From the NCBI GenBank assembly GCA_963756895.1, contig CAVWPI010000006.1, positions 186,001-250,000 of the forward strand: a stretch of 64,000 nucleotides of DNA, in the 5' to 3' direction. The position numbers were made by a program, and so were the translations under genes. Below are positions 63,150 to 64,000 of this stretch, one piece after another. The notes under the pieces were generated by a model. It did not search any database. It had not been told where the DNA came from and worked only from the letters and a program-made list of their open reading frames with translations. The first letter of the stretch is position 1; each line of letters starts with the position of its first letter. Source of the DNA: DASUAS01 sp963756895. Lineage in GTDB: Bacteria > Actinomycetota > Acidimicrobiia > IMCC26256 > DASPTH01.

Positions 63150-64000
63150 CGTTCCTCCACTTTGCTTCGATCAAAGGATGTCGCGACGTAGGGATAGATG
63201 CGGGTGAAGTCGACGCCGGGGTCGCGCGTCGCGAACGCGTCCCACACCGCGGCCGTGACCGCGCCGACCGTGGCGGGCCCGTCCTGGTCGGCGACCGCAC
63301 GGAGGTAGAGCTGCACGTCCTTGGCCATCAGCGAGTTGCTGAACCCCGACGCGTAGCGACCGGTGAGGACGTGGTTGGGGAACTTGTCGCTCGAGGCGGC
63401 GCTGCGCCCGCTCGCGCCGTTGAGCACGTCGAGCATGGTGGCCATGTCGAGCCCCTCGGCCACGCCGAACGCGACCGCCTCGCTCGTGGCGACCAGGGCG
63501 GTGGCCGAGAGGAAGTTGTTGGCGAGCTTCATCGCCTGCGCGAGGCCGGGCCGGTCGCCGACGCGGTGCCGACAGTCGCTGAGGCCGGCGAGCACCGCCT
63601 CGACATCTGCGCAGGCGTCGTCGGACGCCGAGTACATCACCGCAAGCGTGCGGGCGCGTGCGCCGGCGACGCCTCCCGAGACCGGTGCGTCGACGTACGC
63701 GATCCCCACTTCGGCGAGTCGCGCGTCGATGGTGCGAGCAGCTGCGACCCCGACGGTCGACGTGTCGACGACGTGGGTCGTGATCCGGTCGTCGGCGGCC
63801 ACGAGCTCCGCCGCCACCGCTGCCGACGCGGCGCCATCGGGCAGGCTGCACACGACGACGGTGGCCGCGCGCGCCACGTCGGCGACGGTGTCGACGTGCG
63901 TGACGCCAGCGGGCGCGCGCTCGGCGCCGGCCGCATCGTGGCCGACGACGGTGTGTCCCGTGCCCACCAGGTTCGCCGCGAGCGCGCTCCCCATGTTGCC
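63146..64000 (-). CDS. 3-Hydroxyisobutyrate-dehydrogenase-like protein (cut by window edge)
   Basis: The right edge removes the first few residues of the NAD(P)-binding domain. Visible are GNMGSALAANLVGTGHTVVG, the ADVARAATVVVCSLPDGAAS region, HVVDTSTVGVAAARTIDARL, YVDAPVSGGVAGARARTLAV (D-A-P-V-S-G-G) and the catalytic lysine in AQAMKLANNFLSATALVATS. The C-terminal SNSLMAKDVQLYLRAVADQD is typical. Beta-hydroxyacid dehydrogenases of this group oxidise hydroxyisobutyrate, tartronate semialdehyde or similar compounds. The end overlaps the TauD start (ATGA). No break in the visible part. Confidence 0.88.
   Translation of the reverse strand, partial: GNMGSALAANLVGTGHTVVGHDAAGAERAPAGVTHVDTVADVARAATVVVCSLPDGAASAAVAAELVAADDRITTHVVDTSTVGVAAARTIDARLAEVGIAYVDAPVSGGVAGARARTLAVMYSASDDACADVEAVLAGLSDCRHRVGDRPGLAQAMKLANNFLSATALVATSEAVAFGVAEGLDMATMLDVLNGASGRSAASSDKFPNHVLTGRYASGFSNSLMAKDVQLYLRAVADQDGPATVGAVTAAVWDAFATRDPGVDFTRIYPYVATSFDRSKVEER

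Noticed and set aside
1..64000. Long open frames on the strand opposite nearly every gene
   Set aside because: They are arginine-, histidine- and alanine-rich translations expected from GC-rich antisense frames and show no family motifs.

Overview
The window is GC-rich actinobacterial DNA. The evidence is the codon bias (C or G in third positions), frequent GTG starts, ATGA/GTGA stop-start overlaps, three probable F420-dependent enzymes (two luciferase-like oxidoreductases and one deazaflavin nitroreductase-type protein), KshB-like and FadD3-like genes, and several cytochromes P450. It fits an Acidimicrobiia- or Mycobacteriales-type genome, but the sequence alone does not settle the taxon. 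No rRNA, tRNA, CRISPR array, transposase, phage gene or replication origin was seen. No gap between genes exceeds 200 bases.

Almost every gene belongs to coenzyme-A-linked catabolism of a hydrophobic, probably cyclic compound (steroid- or terpenoid-like; this is inference). There are seven AMP-forming acyl-CoA ligases, five P450s, one Baeyer-Villiger-type flavoprotein, four enoyl-CoA hydratase-fold proteins, three acyl-CoA dehydrogenases (two as an adjacent pair), four SDRs, five amidohydrolase-superfamily proteins, a CaiB-type CoA transferase, a thiolase-fold/DUF35 pair resembling the side-chain aldolase Ltp2-ChsH2, an acyl-CoA carboxylase beta subunit, two TauD-type dioxygenases and a KshB-like ferredoxin reductase. 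Regulators are four TetR, two GntR/FadR and one small HTH protein.

Layout. 1-4799: a P450 start, a small HTH gene, a divergent TetR/MFS pair sharing a perfect palindrome, then a second P450 and a DDN-type gene. 4853-8723 (+): luciferase-like oxidoreductase, polytopic membrane protein, acyl-CoA dehydrogenase. 8795-22014 (-): a twelve-gene run with overlapping starts and stops (two amidohydrolases, hydratase-fold gene, BVMO, SDR, two hydratase-fold genes, ligase, thioesterase, two ligases, NIPSNAP-like gene). 22160-24109 (+): GntR and CoA transferase. 24134-27807 (-): SDR, APH-type kinase, DUF7064-like gene and two small genes. 27947-33174 (+): DapB-like dehydrogenase, hydratase-fold gene, ligase, D-aminoacylase-like hydrolase. 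33175-36501: P450, SDR and amidohydrolase. 36565-45380 (-): thiolase-fold/DUF35/P450, ligase/TetR, P450/TauD and carboxylase groups. 45516-50792: mixed short transcription units. 50802-64000 (-): a long catabolic run from a 3-hydroxyisobutyrate-dehydrogenase-like gene down to the FadD3-like ligase and the dehydrogenase pair.

About a third of the otherwise well-conserved genes carry one or more frameshifts. Most are explained by one extra base that duplicates a neighbour or lengthens a short G/C run. The flanking protein sequence is conserved on both sides of each break, so these look like sequence or assembly errors rather than decayed genes. Two apparent gene fusions (ligase-thioesterase, reductase-GntR) disappear when one base is removed. 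Frameshifted genes are annotated here over their full inferred span.
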